Assembly: GCA_019637615.1 (NCBI GenBank)
Contig: JAHBVJ010000022.1
Coordinates: 88,015 to 152,014, forward strand
DNA from: Anaerolineae bacterium
Lineage (GTDB): Bacteria > Chloroflexota > Anaerolineae > Aggregatilineales > UBA2796
DNA length: 64,000 bases
Direction: 5' to 3'
Shown here: piece by piece, positions 27,425-36,062 of the stretch
Position numbering within the stretch: the first letter of the stretch is position 1
Layout of the letters: the number at the start of each line of letters is the position of its first letter
Translations under genes and position numbers: made by a program
Notes under the pieces: generated by a model
The model's input: the letters and a program-made list of their open reading frames with translations, nothing else
The model's database searches: none
What the model was told of the DNA's origin: nothing

Positions 27425-27519
27425 AGTTCCTCCATTTAGTAACAGTCAACGTAGCAAGCTTTGCCACTGATGGAGGAACGGTAAGCAGGAGTTATGCGTG
27501 CAACCACCATTCCTCCATC
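27425..27519 (-). promoter_or_regulatory. candidate translational RNA switch in leader of secreted-protein gene
   Basis: In transcript order the leader carries GATGGAGGAATGG (27519-27507), then its complement CCGTTCCTCCATC (27481-27469, one G-U pair), then the ribosome site AAATGGAGGAACT (27437-27425) next to the ATG. The middle segment can pair with either outer one: 13 pairs with the 5' copy, or 10 perfect pairs (ATGGAGGAAC) with the ribosome site. That is an anti-anti-SD / anti-SD / SD arrangement. TATACT on the minus strand at 27537-27532 could start the transcript just upstream. Confidence 0.5.
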
Positions 27520-27788
27520 TCACCTATGCCAAGTATACACCCACTAGCTGCTTAAAATGCTTGTGCCTTTTCAGTCAGTGCATCTGGTAGCAGTCAAATT
27601 CCATACTCACTTATGCACTTAATGTTGTGAAGTGATTCAAAGGCCGGATTTAACTCCCAGCCATAACTACCCCCAACTTTTAGGGGTCAACAAGCCCCCC
27701 CGTATTGTGATAAGTTTGGTCAATCGGCTGACCAAGTAGTGGATAACGCTTCCGCTTTTTTCAATTGGAAATGCTCCACCGCGAAGTG

Positions 27789-27839
27789 GCTGACACTCCC
27801 TTACCTAGCTATCTGATAAGGAATTAGTGTCGGCTTTTT
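27789..27839 (+). terminator. terminator-like hairpin in the P-ATPase leader
   Basis: GCTGACACT and CCTTA in the 5' arm (27789-27803) pair with TAAGG and AGTGTCGGC in the 3' arm (27817-27834), with one wobble and a small internal loop. TTTTT follows (27835-27839). No plus-strand gene ends upstream, so it is probably an attenuator in the leader of the P-ATPase gene 46 bp downstream. Confidence 0.6.
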
Positions 27840-27885
27840 CGTTTATAGCCAGCAATTTGACATCATCACACAAGAGGTGACGTAA

Positions 27886-30702
27886 TTGGCAACGCCAACA
27901 CTCGTAAAAACGGCTACTCCTTCCCCAACGACGCCAACACCTACGGTCTGGCATACGTTGGAGGTTGATCAGGTACTCAGCTCACTGACGGTGAATCCCG
28001 CCGAGGGCTTAGACCCGGCTGAGATCAAAGTACGGCAGGAAAAGTATGGCACGAACGAACTCGTCGAAAAGCCGCTGAAAAGCCCGCTCGCCATTTTATG
28101 GGAGCAGATCACCGGCCCTTTGGTGCTGCTGCTGATTGGCGCGGCGATCATCTCCGGCATATTGGGCAAATGGGACAGCGTGATCGCGATCATGGCGATT
28201 GTGATCATCAACGCGATCCTCGGCGTGGTGCAGGAATACCGCGCCGAACAGGCGATGGCAGCACTCAAGAAAATGGCAGCACCGTTGGTCAGAGTACGGC
28301 GCGGCGAGCGCGTGATCGACGTGGAGGCGCGCGACCTCGTGCCGGGGGATGTGGTGCTGCTGGAAGCGGGCAGCATCGTGCCTGCTGACTCGCGCCTGTA
28401 CGAAACCGCCAATTTGCGGGTGATGGAAGCCTCGCTCACAGGCGAATCCGAACCCGTCGAGAAAGACCCGTCCCCGATTGAAGCGACGGACGCCCCGTTG
28501 GGGGATCGCCACAACATGGTGTACATGGGCACATCGGTGACGTATGGGCGCGGAAATGCCATCGTGGTCGAGACAGGGATGCAGACGCAGTTGGGGCGCA
28601 TCGCCACCTTGATCCAAGATGACGAGGACGAAGAAACCCCGCTGCAACGCCGCATGAAGGAAGTGGGCAAAGCGCTGCTGGCGATTGCACTGGTGGTGAT
28701 GGTCATCGCGGGCATCATCGGCTTGATCGAAGGCGAACCCGTGCAGGACGTGCTAATCAACGCGGTGGCGATTGCCGTCGCCGTGGTGCCGGAAGGGTTG
28801 CCTGCCGTGGTGACCATCGCGCTGGCGCTGGGCGCACAACGAATGCTTCGTCGCCGTGCCCTGATCCGCAAACTGCCCGCCGTCGAGACGCTCGGCTCGG
28901 TGACGACGATTTGCTCGGATAAAACAGGCACGCTAACCGAAAACAAGATGACAGTCGTCACCGTCGATGTGGCGGGCAAGAGCGAGTCGATCCATGAGGC
29001 GATCAAGGACGGCGTGGCGAACTTAATGGCGGAGAATAAGGACGTCGAAGCGCCCGACCGCGCACAGGGCTTGATGCTGGTCGCCAGCGCGTTGTGTAAT
29101 GATGCCATCCTTGAGCGCGGCGAGTCGATGACAGATTTCAAAGCAGTAGGCGACCCGACCGAGGGTGCTCTAGTCATCGCGGCGGCGAAGTTCGGGTTGC
29201 TCAAGTCGTCATTGGAACAAATCTTTCCGCGTGTGGGCGAAGTGCCGTTTGACTCGGATCGCAAGCGGATGAGCACGGCACACACACTCGATACGCGCCG
29301 TCAACTGGATGACGTGGAAGAATTCGTGGCGGATCAATTTGCGGCTGCCAACGTGTCAGACATCCTATTCACCAAGGGCGCGGTGGACAGCTTGCTCGAG
29401 GTGGCTGACCGCGTGTGGATTGATAATCAAATCCTGCCGATGACGCCTGCCAGCCGCGAACGCATCACCGCTGCCAATAATGACCTCGCTAAGAATGGAC
29501 TGCGCGTGCTCGGCGTGGCACTGCGGGCGCTGGATGAACTCCCGCATACGTGGACGCCGGAAGCCGTCGAGCAAAATCTGGTTTTCGTGGGCATGGTCGG
29601 CATCATCGACCCGCCGCGTGCCGAAGTCAAACAAGCCGTGCTCACCTGCCGTGAGGCGGGCATCCGCCCCGTCATGATCACAGGCGACCATCCGCTGACG
29701 GCGCTCAACATCGCCAAGCAGTTGAATATCGCTAACGAGGGCGACCGTGTGATGACCGGACAGGAACTTTCGGCGCTGTCACAGGCTGAACTCGAAGGTA
29801 CTGTCGAGAAGGTGTCGGTGTATGCGCGCGTCTCGCCGGAAAACAAACTGCAAATCGTGCGGGCGCTCCAGAAGAAGGGGCATATCGTGGCGATGACGGG
29901 CGACGGCGTCAATGACGCACCTGCCCTCAAGCGCAGCGACATCGGCGTGGCGATGGGCATCACGGGCACGGCGGTCTCCAAAGAGGCCTCCGACATGGTG
30001 ATCCTCGATGATAACTTCGCCACCATCGTGAGCGCCGTCGAGGAAGGCCGCACGATCTATGAGAATGTACGCCGCTTCATCAAGTATCTGCTGGCGAGTA
30101 ACACAGGTGAATTATTCGTGCTGCTCTCGACGCAGTTGGCGGGCTTGGCGCTACCGTTGACCACGCTGCAAATATTGTGGATGAATCTGATCACGGACGG
30201 TGTGCCCGCACTGGCGCTCGGCGTGGAAGGCTCCGAGAAGGGTGGCATGAAACGTGCCCCGTATCCACCCACCGAGAGCATTTTCGCGCGCGGGATGTCG
30301 CGGCACATCATCTTGATCGGGCTGGTGATGGGCATCACGGGTTTGGCGCTTGGTCTGTGGGCGCATGGCAGCAACCAACTGGCAACGAACGGCAACCCCG
30401 CGTGGAATACCATGGTGTTCATCTTCCTGACCATCGCGCAGATGGGGCACGCGTACGGGCTGCGATCCCACCGCGAGACGGTGTTCCGGCTAAATTTCTT
30501 CGGCAACAAGCTGCTGCTCGGCGCGATTGTGGTGACGTTGGCGGCACAGCTTTTGGCGACGTATCTGCCGTTCTTCAACCAGATTTTCGGCACTAATCCG
30601 CTGACGTTGGGGCAACTGGCGATCTGCCTCGTCCTGAGCACGGTCGTGTTCTGGGTGGTCGAGTTCGAAAAGCTGCTGATGCGGCGCGGCGTGTTGAAGT
30701 AA
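27886..30702 (+). CDS. P-type Ca2+-transporting ATPase (PMR1/SERCA-like)
   Basis: A 938-residue P2-type cation pump in the cytoplasmic membrane. Visible motifs are the actuator loop TGES (about 185), the ion-site helix PEGLP (about 302), the phosphorylated aspartate in SDKTGTLT (Asp about 345), the hinge MTGDGVNDAPALKRSDIG, and C-terminal helices 5-10. PEGLP plus a helix-6 segment NLITDGVPALALG fits Ca2+/Mn2+ rather than heavy-metal pumps. A Thr/Pro-rich N-terminal tail precedes the cation-ATPase N domain. The TTG start is supported by GAGGTGA five bases upstream. The leader carries a terminator-like hairpin, so metal-dependent attenuation is possible. Confidence 0.94.
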   Translation: MATPTLVKTATPSPTTPTPTVWHTLEVDQVLSSLTVNPAEGLDPAEIKVRQEKYGTNELVEKPLKSPLAILWEQITGPLVLLLIGAAIISGILGKWDSVIAIMAIVIINAILGVVQEYRAEQAMAALKKMAAPLVRVRRGERVIDVEARDLVPGDVVLLEAGSIVPADSRLYETANLRVMEASLTGESEPVEKDPSPIEATDAPLGDRHNMVYMGTSVTYGRGNAIVVETGMQTQLGRIATLIQDDEDEETPLQRRMKEVGKALLAIALVVMVIAGIIGLIEGEPVQDVLINAVAIAVAVVPEGLPAVVTIALALGAQRMLRRRALIRKLPAVETLGSVTTICSDKTGTLTENKMTVVTVDVAGKSESIHEAIKDGVANLMAENKDVEAPDRAQGLMLVASALCNDAILERGESMTDFKAVGDPTEGALVIAAAKFGLLKSSLEQIFPRVGEVPFDSDRKRMSTAHTLDTRRQLDDVEEFVADQFAAANVSDILFTKGAVDSLLEVADRVWIDNQILPMTPASRERITAANNDLAKNGLRVLGVALRALDELPHTWTPEAVEQNLVFVGMVGIIDPPRAEVKQAVLTCREAGIRPVMITGDHPLTALNIAKQLNIANEGDRVMTGQELSALSQAELEGTVEKVSVYARVSPENKLQIVRALQKKGHIVAMTGDGVNDAPALKRSDIGVAMGITGTAVSKEASDMVILDDNFATIVSAVEEGRTIYENVRRFIKYLLASNTGELFVLLSTQLAGLALPLTTLQILWMNLITDGVPALALGVEGSEKGGMKRAPYPPTESIFARGMSRHIILIGLVMGITGLALGLWAHGSNQLATNGNPAWNTMVFIFLTIAQMGHAYGLRSHRETVFRLNFFGNKLLLGAIVVTLAAQLLATYLPFFNQIFGTNPLTLGQLAICLVLSTVVFWVVEFEKLLMRRGVLK

Positions 30703-30719
30703 ACAGCGCTAAGTTCATG

Positions 30720-30745
30720 AGAGGCGAGTCACACGGCTCGCCTCT
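30720..30745. terminator. bidirectional hairpin after P-ATPase gene
   Basis: AGAGGCGAG pairs perfectly with CTCGCCTCT around an eight-base loop, between two convergent genes. No long T-run. Confidence 0.6.
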
Positions 30746-30754
30746 GCGATTCTC

Positions 30755-31702
30755 TCAGGCAGCATTGATGGCGGCCTCAAGCTCATGCAACAGTGCCAGC
30801 AAGTCGCGCAACACTTCGTCCTCCAAGGCCAGCCACGGCGCGTAAAAGTAAGCATCCGTCAACTGCTCGGCCTCGGCGTGGATGGCGCGGCCTAATTCGG
30901 TGGGGACGGCTCCTTCAGACGGCATGGTGATCCAAGCGCGGTTGGCAAGTGCTGCGAGCGCGTTCACGAAATCCTCACGCGCGTAGCCACGATAAGCAAG
31001 CTGCTGGAATAGACTATCGGCGGTGGACGCCGTGCCACGCACCACATGGCTGAAGGATTCCCACACATAGCCATCGATCTGATGCTTGTGCCACGCCGCC
31101 ATGTGCGAATCGTCGCGGAAGGCGTTCAGGTCGGTGAAGGCGTAGAAAATCCTCAACAACCTTGGCGCGGATTCAGTCGGCGCACGATGCTGCGAATAGC
31201 GCAGACACCATGTGCCGGGCGGTTCCGCGCTGCGCAGACTGGTCGCGATCACCTGCGTGAGCAGCGCGGCTAGGCGGTCAAGCCGATCAGCCGGCATGGA
31301 TAACACGGCGTGACCGAGCACATCGAGGCGGCGGGCATTGCTCCGGTCAAGGATCGCGCGTCCTGCTTCGGCTAGATGGTATTCACTGCCATGTCGATCA
31401 AGCCACTGTTCACTCGCCATCAGTTCCAGCAAGGCGGCGACTAGCGCGGGCGCTGACCAGATGGCACGCACGCGCAGTCTATCGATGGTCAGCGGTTCGG
31501 GGGCGAATTCCTCCGCCTGCACCAAATACCAGCCCGGACTTTCCGCATAGCCGGAGCGCAGTTGCAGCAGCACAGGCGGCGTTGGGCGAGGGCTATCGGT
31601 GCGGTTGGCGTGCTGATTCAAGGCTGCCGTCCACAGCGCACCTTGCAAATTCTGCGTGAAATCGTAGAGTTCCGCCGTTAAGGCCGTAGTCGTCGTCGCC
31701 AT
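30755..31702 (-). CDS. winged-helix-like hypothetical protein (possibly SCO6745-like)
   Basis: A 315-residue, mostly helical soluble protein. Two regions look like small wing-helix units. The first is ALVAALLELMASEQWLDRHG, then EYHLAEAGRAIL. The second is FVNALAALANRAWITMPSEG, then VPTELGRAIHAEAEQLTDAY. The second resembles the actinobacterial SCO6745 family, but that is only a tentative reading. ATG at 31702 has GGAGG five bases upstream; a longer start at 31726 does not. It is divergent from the secreted-protein gene at 32047. Confidence 0.65.
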   Translation of the reverse strand: MATTTTALTAELYDFTQNLQGALWTAALNQHANRTDSPRPTPPVLLQLRSGYAESPGWYLVQAEEFAPEPLTIDRLRVRAIWSAPALVAALLELMASEQWLDRHGSEYHLAEAGRAILDRSNARRLDVLGHAVLSMPADRLDRLAALLTQVIATSLRSAEPPGTWCLRYSQHRAPTESAPRLLRIFYAFTDLNAFRDDSHMAAWHKHQIDGYVWESFSHVVRGTASTADSLFQQLAYRGYAREDFVNALAALANRAWITMPSEGAVPTELGRAIHAEAEQLTDAYFYAPWLALEDEVLRDLLALLHELEAAINAA

Positions 31703-32046
31703 GACTGCCTCCCCAGTGATCCCCATAACTCATTGATCTCGATGATAGGCTGATTGGATGCGCGCCGACTGCGCCGAACGGGGGGATACATGGGTTGTGC
31801 GGGGTGTGGACATGTAGGTGTTGGCACACAAATTTGGCACGCGGCGCATTTTTCGCGGCACCTTGCGCGGAAGTGGCTTTGACAGATATGAGGACTCGCA
31901 TATGATAGAAACTAATCGTGGTTTCCAAGAAGAAGCGGGGTCGCGCGGCGCGCAGGAGGGACGCGGACGAAGGCTTTTTCGGCGTGGAAATTGCCTCTCA
32001 ACTTAGTAACGACAGCATGGCACTTGGCATCGGGGAAAAGAGCATT
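31703..32046. other. divergent intergenic region
   Basis: 344 bp between the winged-helix-like gene and the secreted protein. It contains the promoter at 31879-31906. An in-frame GTG at 31918 would extend the downstream gene by a basic 43-residue segment but has no ribosome site. Nothing else is recognised. Confidence 0.4.
31879..31906 (+). promoter_or_regulatory. sigma70-type promoter for secreted protein gene
   Basis: TTGACA (31879-31884) and TATGAT (31901-31906) are 16 bases apart. Transcription would begin near 31913, giving a leader of about 134 nt to the ATG at 32047. Confidence 0.6.
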
Positions 32047-32628
32047 ATGCAGTTCAAACGCTTGGGGTTGCTGGCACTCGTGTTGATCGGTCTGTTTTTG
32101 GGCGTGCATGTCGGGCGCACGGTGTTGGCACAGGACATCAATCCGCCGCCGATTAAGCTGTACGTGGGCACGATCACGGATAACGCCGACTTGTTTGTCG
32201 GGATCACGATTTTCGATGGACGCGCCACCATCTATATTTGTGACGGGCAGGCGGATAAAGGTACGGTTTCAACGGCGGAATGGTTCATCGGCGCGGTCAA
32301 GGACAGCGCGATTGACGTGACCGCACCGAGCGGCAACAGCGTTCACGTTGACCTCACCGATACCGACGCGATCGGACAGTTCACCTTCAAGGATGGGACG
32401 ATCAAGAAGTTTGACCTGAAGCGCGGCGATGGGCAGGCGGGCTTGTTCCGTTCCGAGTTCACGCTGGCAGATGTGAGTTATGTGGGCGGGTGGCTGACGC
32501 TGCCGGATGGAACGGTGCGCGGCGCGATTCGCCGTGTGGGCGATGGCACGTCGAACACAAGTATCCTCTCCCCCGCTTCATTCGCCGCGTTCAGACCCGC
32601 GCCTATCGTCGGTGGGCCGCCCGCCTAG
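32047..32628 (+). CDS. secreted hypothetical protein
   Basis: A 193-residue protein beginning with a signal peptide (MQFKRLGLLALVLIGLFLGV, cleavage after TVLAQ). The mature part is a likely all-beta domain (LFVGITIFDGRATIYICDGQ) ending in a Pro/Gly-rich tail. No family is recognised. ATG at 32047 is chosen because it gives a standard signal peptide; GTG at 31918 in the same frame would bury it. It is convergent with the GlyA-GcvT gene across the hairpin at 32670. Confidence 0.7.
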   Translation: MQFKRLGLLALVLIGLFLGVHVGRTVLAQDINPPPIKLYVGTITDNADLFVGITIFDGRATIYICDGQADKGTVSTAEWFIGAVKDSAIDVTAPSGNSVHVDLTDTDAIGQFTFKDGTIKKFDLKRGDGQAGLFRSEFTLADVSYVGGWLTLPDGTVRGAIRRVGDGTSNTSILSPASFAAFRPAPIVGGPPA

Positions 32629-32669
32629 CTATCGGGCAGTGATTCTGCCCTCACGAGGACACAATAGAG

Positions 32670-32700
32670 TCCCTCTCCACATAGGATGCGTGGAGAGGGA
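32670..32700. repeat. CCCTCTCC hairpin, copy 3, between convergent genes
   Basis: An 11-base perfect stem (TCCCTCTCCAC at 32670-32680, complement at 32690-32700) with a nine-base loop. It shares the CCCTCTCC core with hairpins at 9239 and 16287. Probably a bidirectional terminator. Confidence 0.65.
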
Positions 32701-32714
32701 GGTTGGTAGCTGTG

Positions 32715-35700
32715 TTACTTCTTTTTCACGGGGAATTTGGTCAAGACGGTGGCGGCGTCGGGCACGCTGACCTTATCTCCGAAGGTGAGCGCGTCTTTGC
32801 CGTTGCTGCCGGGTGTGCTGGTCACGACGAAGACAGCAGTTCCATCGTTGGCGTAATCTTCCTTCAGATAGGCTTGCCCCGTCTGGAAGCCATCCGAGTC
32901 GATGCTGCACGAGGTGACGATCCCGACGACTTTGCCGCGCCGATCCACCAACGCGGTGCCGGACTGCGGCGGACGTACGCCCTTGTTATCCATGCGGAAG
33001 CGCGTGATGACGGCATCGCGCATGATCTCGCGGGCGACGTAGGGACTCTTGCCGATAAAGAACGGCTTCCACAGCTTGACGTAGCTGGCAAAACCCGCAT
33101 CACCCGGCGTCAGTTCGTGGTCGCCGCCGAGTTCGTGACCATACAGCGGGAGTCCGGCTTCGGTGCGCAGACTGTCGCGCGAGGCGAGGCCGCACGGCGT
33201 CGCCCCTGCCGCGATCAACGCCTCAAACAGCTTGACGGCGTGATCGGGATGGATGAATAACTCGAAGGCGATGCGCTCACCCGTGTAACCCGTACGCGAG
33301 ACGATCAAATCGAAGCCGCCGAGCGTAACGTGCGTGACATGTGACCATCCCAAGCCCGACACCTTTTTCACATCGGTGTCCGTGCCGCCCAGACTGAGCA
33401 GAATATCCTTGCTTTTTGGCCCTTGCAGCGCGATGTCTACACGGCGGTCGGTGGTGCTGCCCAATGAGCGCAGATCGCGCAGCGTGACCTGATCGGGGCG
33501 TTCAAGCAGGCGCGCCCCGGGGCGTGAGGGATCGATCATGATCTTGCCTTCACGCACTGCCGTCGCCCAAGCCCAATCTTTGTCGTTGTTGCTGGCGTTG
33601 ACGACCATCATGTACTTTTGCACGTCCAGCTTGTAGACGTAAATGTCATCCAGCGGGACGCCATCGGTGCCGAGCAGGTAACTATAGTGCGCCTCGCCTA
33701 CGTCCAACTGCGCCACATCGTTGGTGGTCAGGCCGTTGAGGAACATCTCGCTGGCTGGCCCGCTGATCTCCCAGACGCCCATATGCGTTACATCGAAGAT
33801 GCCCGCGCTGGTGCGGACGGCGGCGTGTTCCTGACTGACGCCCTTGTACCAGACTGGCATATCGTAGCCCGCGAAGGGGACGAGTTTGGCACCGAGTTTG
33901 TCCTTGTGTAGTTCGTAGAGCACGGTGCGCTTGAGCGTCCCATCTTTCGGCTCTGACCATGTATCGTGGAAATCGGGCAGCGCGGGGGATTTGACGCCCT
34001 TGTAATTCGCGCCGTTGCAGCCGACGAAGTAATCCTTGTTTGTCGCGTAGCCGTCTTCCGGCTTGATCGAGGCTAGATCGAGGTGCATGGTGACGCCCTC
34101 GTGAACGCGGATCACGACGGGGCCGGGGAGCTTGCCGTAAATATCGGCCTCATCGTGGATCACGAAGCCGTCCGAGAGGGCTTGCAGCCACGCCGCCGTG
34201 CGCAGCCCGTTGGAGCCGACGTAGAGCGTGTAAATCTGCGATCCGGTGCGGATCAGGACGCCGTGCGCCATGATCGTGCCATCGGGCGTCAGGACGTTGG
34301 TCGGCTGGCGTTCGCCCACGTTGAGCGCTTCGATGTCGCTGGTGACGGCATAGTGCAAGAATTCGTCCGCCATGTCGCCCGTTACTTCGATGGCGGTGAA
34401 GCCTTCGCCGCGTGCGTTCGGGCGCGGAACGCTGAAATGCATTCGCCCGTAGAAGGGACGGCGTTTACCCACGACGGGCAGTTGGTAATCGATGCCTGCT
34501 TCGTCGCATAACTGCGCGACGTCTTGCTGCGCCTTGAGGAAGGTGTCGAAATCGAGTTTGGCACGCGCATCGGCTTTGCCACCCTTGCCATCGTAGCTGA
34601 ACGGCTTGGCGGCTTTGACCACCGAGGCGATGATGGCGGCGAGGCGCTCGATCTCTGGTTCGCGGAAACCACGCTGCGTGATCCAAGGTGTGCCCAGACG
34701 GACGCCCGACGGACGTGCCGCCGAGTCGTCGCCGGGGAGCGTGTTGCGGTTCGCCGTGATGCCGATCAGGTCGAAGATGCGGGCGGCGATGTCGCCGCTG
34801 AAGTGCGTGCCGTCCGCGCCGACGACAGGACGCAGATCGATGTTCAGCATGTGCGTGTCGGTGCCGTGATAGGCCACTTTGACGCCCTGCAACGTCAGCG
34901 CTTCCGCCAGCTTGGTCGAGTTCTTGACCGTTTGTGCTTGCAGCTCACGATATTGGCGCGAATTCGCCAACTTTGCCGCCACCGCAATCGCCGCGATGGT
35001 GTTGACATGCGGGCCGCCCTGTTCGCCGGGGAAGACGCCGCGATCCAGCTTCTTGGCGAGGTCGGCGCGATGGGTGATCATGACCGCGCCGCGTGGCCCA
35101 CCGAAGGTCTTGTGCGTGGTAAAGTTGACGACATCTGCGTAGCCGATGGGCGAGGGAAAGACGCCGCCGATAACCAAGCCCGCCACATGCGCGATGTCGG
35201 CCATGAGGATCGCGCCCGCCTCGTCCGCGATTCCGCGCAGTTTCGCCCAGTCTGGTGCCCACGGGTAGGACGTGTAACCGCCAACGATGATCTTGGGCTT
35301 GGTACGCAGCGCAATCTCGCGGATGCTGTCATAATTCAGTTTTTCGGTCTGTGGATCGATGCCGTACCACTCTACATGATACTGCTTGCCGCTGCGGGCG
35401 ACGGGACTGCCATGCGTCAGATGCCCGCCGTGCAGCAGGTTCATGCCCATGATGGTGTCGCCGGGATTGATCAACGCCGTGTAGACCGCGCTGTTGACGG
35501 GCGCGCCGGAGAGCGGCTGCACGTTGACCCACAGCTTGTCGATGGGCACGCGGTCATTGGCGAAGAGTTCCGCCACACGCCGCCGCGCAAGGGCTTCGAT
35601 CAGGTTGGCAAACTCGGTACCCTTATAGTAGCGCGGATCGGAATAGCGGCGGAAGTGCGCCAGATGCCGATCCACATCCATGATCTGGTCTTCCGTCATC

Positions 35701-35909
35701 CAGCGGGTAGCGTCGTCAGGATAGCCTTCCGCGTAAATATTGTGGAAGGCAGACGTGAGCGCTTCCCGCACCGCATAGGGAATCGTGGATTCGGAAGGAA
35801 TCATGATCAGGCGGCGGACTTGGCGCTCCGCCTCAAGGTTGATCAGGTCGGCAACCGCCGGATCAAGTTCAGCCAACGTGCCGCGAAACAAAAAATCCTT
35901 TAGTGGCAT
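32715..35909 (-). CDS. fused serine hydroxymethyltransferase / glycine-cleavage T protein
   Basis: A 1064-residue fusion. Residues about 1-480 are serine hydroxymethyltransferase (GlyA), with the PLP lysine in NFTTHKTFGGPRG (Lys about 267) and the preceding MADIAHVAGL. Residues about 657-1064 are a full aminomethyltransferase (GcvT) from LKRTVLYELHKDKLGAK to the C-terminal barrel. Between them, about 500-605 looks like a partial GcvT folate-binding fold (FTAIEVTGDMADEFLHYAV and GTIMAHGVLIR), apparently a degenerate extra copy. Both enzymes handle methylene-tetrahydrofolate, so the fusion would couple serine-glycine interconversion to glycine cleavage. gcvH and gcvP are not in this window. A minus-strand -10-like element lies at 35992-35987. 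Confidence 0.92.
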   Translation of the reverse strand: MPLKDFLFRGTLAELDPAVADLINLEAERQVRRLIMIPSESTIPYAVREALTSAFHNIYAEGYPDDATRWMTEDQIMDVDRHLAHFRRYSDPRYYKGTEFANLIEALARRRVAELFANDRVPIDKLWVNVQPLSGAPVNSAVYTALINPGDTIMGMNLLHGGHLTHGSPVARSGKQYHVEWYGIDPQTEKLNYDSIREIALRTKPKIIVGGYTSYPWAPDWAKLRGIADEAGAILMADIAHVAGLVIGGVFPSPIGYADVVNFTTHKTFGGPRGAVMITHRADLAKKLDRGVFPGEQGGPHVNTIAAIAVAAKLANSRQYRELQAQTVKNSTKLAEALTLQGVKVAYHGTDTHMLNIDLRPVVGADGTHFSGDIAARIFDLIGITANRNTLPGDDSAARPSGVRLGTPWITQRGFREPEIERLAAIIASVVKAAKPFSYDGKGGKADARAKLDFDTFLKAQQDVAQLCDEAGIDYQLPVVGKRRPFYGRMHFSVPRPNARGEGFTAIEVTGDMADEFLHYAVTSDIEALNVGERQPTNVLTPDGTIMAHGVLIRTGSQIYTLYVGSNGLRTAAWLQALSDGFVIHDEADIYGKLPGPVVIRVHEGVTMHLDLASIKPEDGYATNKDYFVGCNGANYKGVKSPALPDFHDTWSEPKDGTLKRTVLYELHKDKLGAKLVPFAGYDMPVWYKGVSQEHAAVRTSAGIFDVTHMGVWEISGPASEMFLNGLTTNDVAQLDVGEAHYSYLLGTDGVPLDDIYVYKLDVQKYMMVVNASNNDKDWAWATAVREGKIMIDPSRPGARLLERPDQVTLRDLRSLGSTTDRRVDIALQGPKSKDILLSLGGTDTDVKKVSGLGWSHVTHVTLGGFDLIVSRTGYTGERIAFELFIHPDHAVKLFEALIAAGATPCGLASRDSLRTEAGLPLYGHELGGDHELTPGDAGFASYVKLWKPFFIGKSPYVAREIMRDAVITRFRMDNKGVRPPQSGTALVDRRGKVVGIVTSCSIDSDGFQTGQAYLKEDYANDGTAVFVVTSTPGSNGKDALTFGDKVSVPDAATVLTKFPVKKK

Positions 35910-35986
35910 TACGCAACTCCATGATCGGCAGCCGGAACTGGCTTTACGCGCCGAGCAGCCTAATAAAGCAATCTAACATGAGGGGA

Positions 35987-35992
35987 ATTGTA
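35987..35992 (-). promoter_or_regulatory. TACAAT -10-like element for the GlyA-GcvT gene
   Basis: On the minus strand this reads GCTACAATTC, 78 bp before the start codon. The -35 is unclear. Confidence 0.35.
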
Positions 35993-36062
35993 GCATGGCG
36001 CGGCGTGGCGGGGAAATGGGGAGACAACTTACTCGAAGTCTCCCCTGTGATGGAGGGTTTGC

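Larger units (their letters stand above)
27425..27885. other. 461-bp divergent regulatory region
   Basis: Lies between the minus-strand secreted protein and the plus-strand P-ATPase. No gene is seen. Besides the switch-like leader (27425-27519), the plus strand has three hairpins: a five-pair stem at 27669-27687, TTGGTCA/TGACCAA at 27716-27735, and the terminator-like one at 27789-27839. I could not match it to a known riboswitch consensus. Confidence 0.5.

Noticed and set aside
27540..27840. yybP-ykoY manganese riboswitch before the P-ATPase
   Set aside because: No GGGGAGTAG-type 5' core or AGACCTTT-type 3' core could be found on the plus strand.
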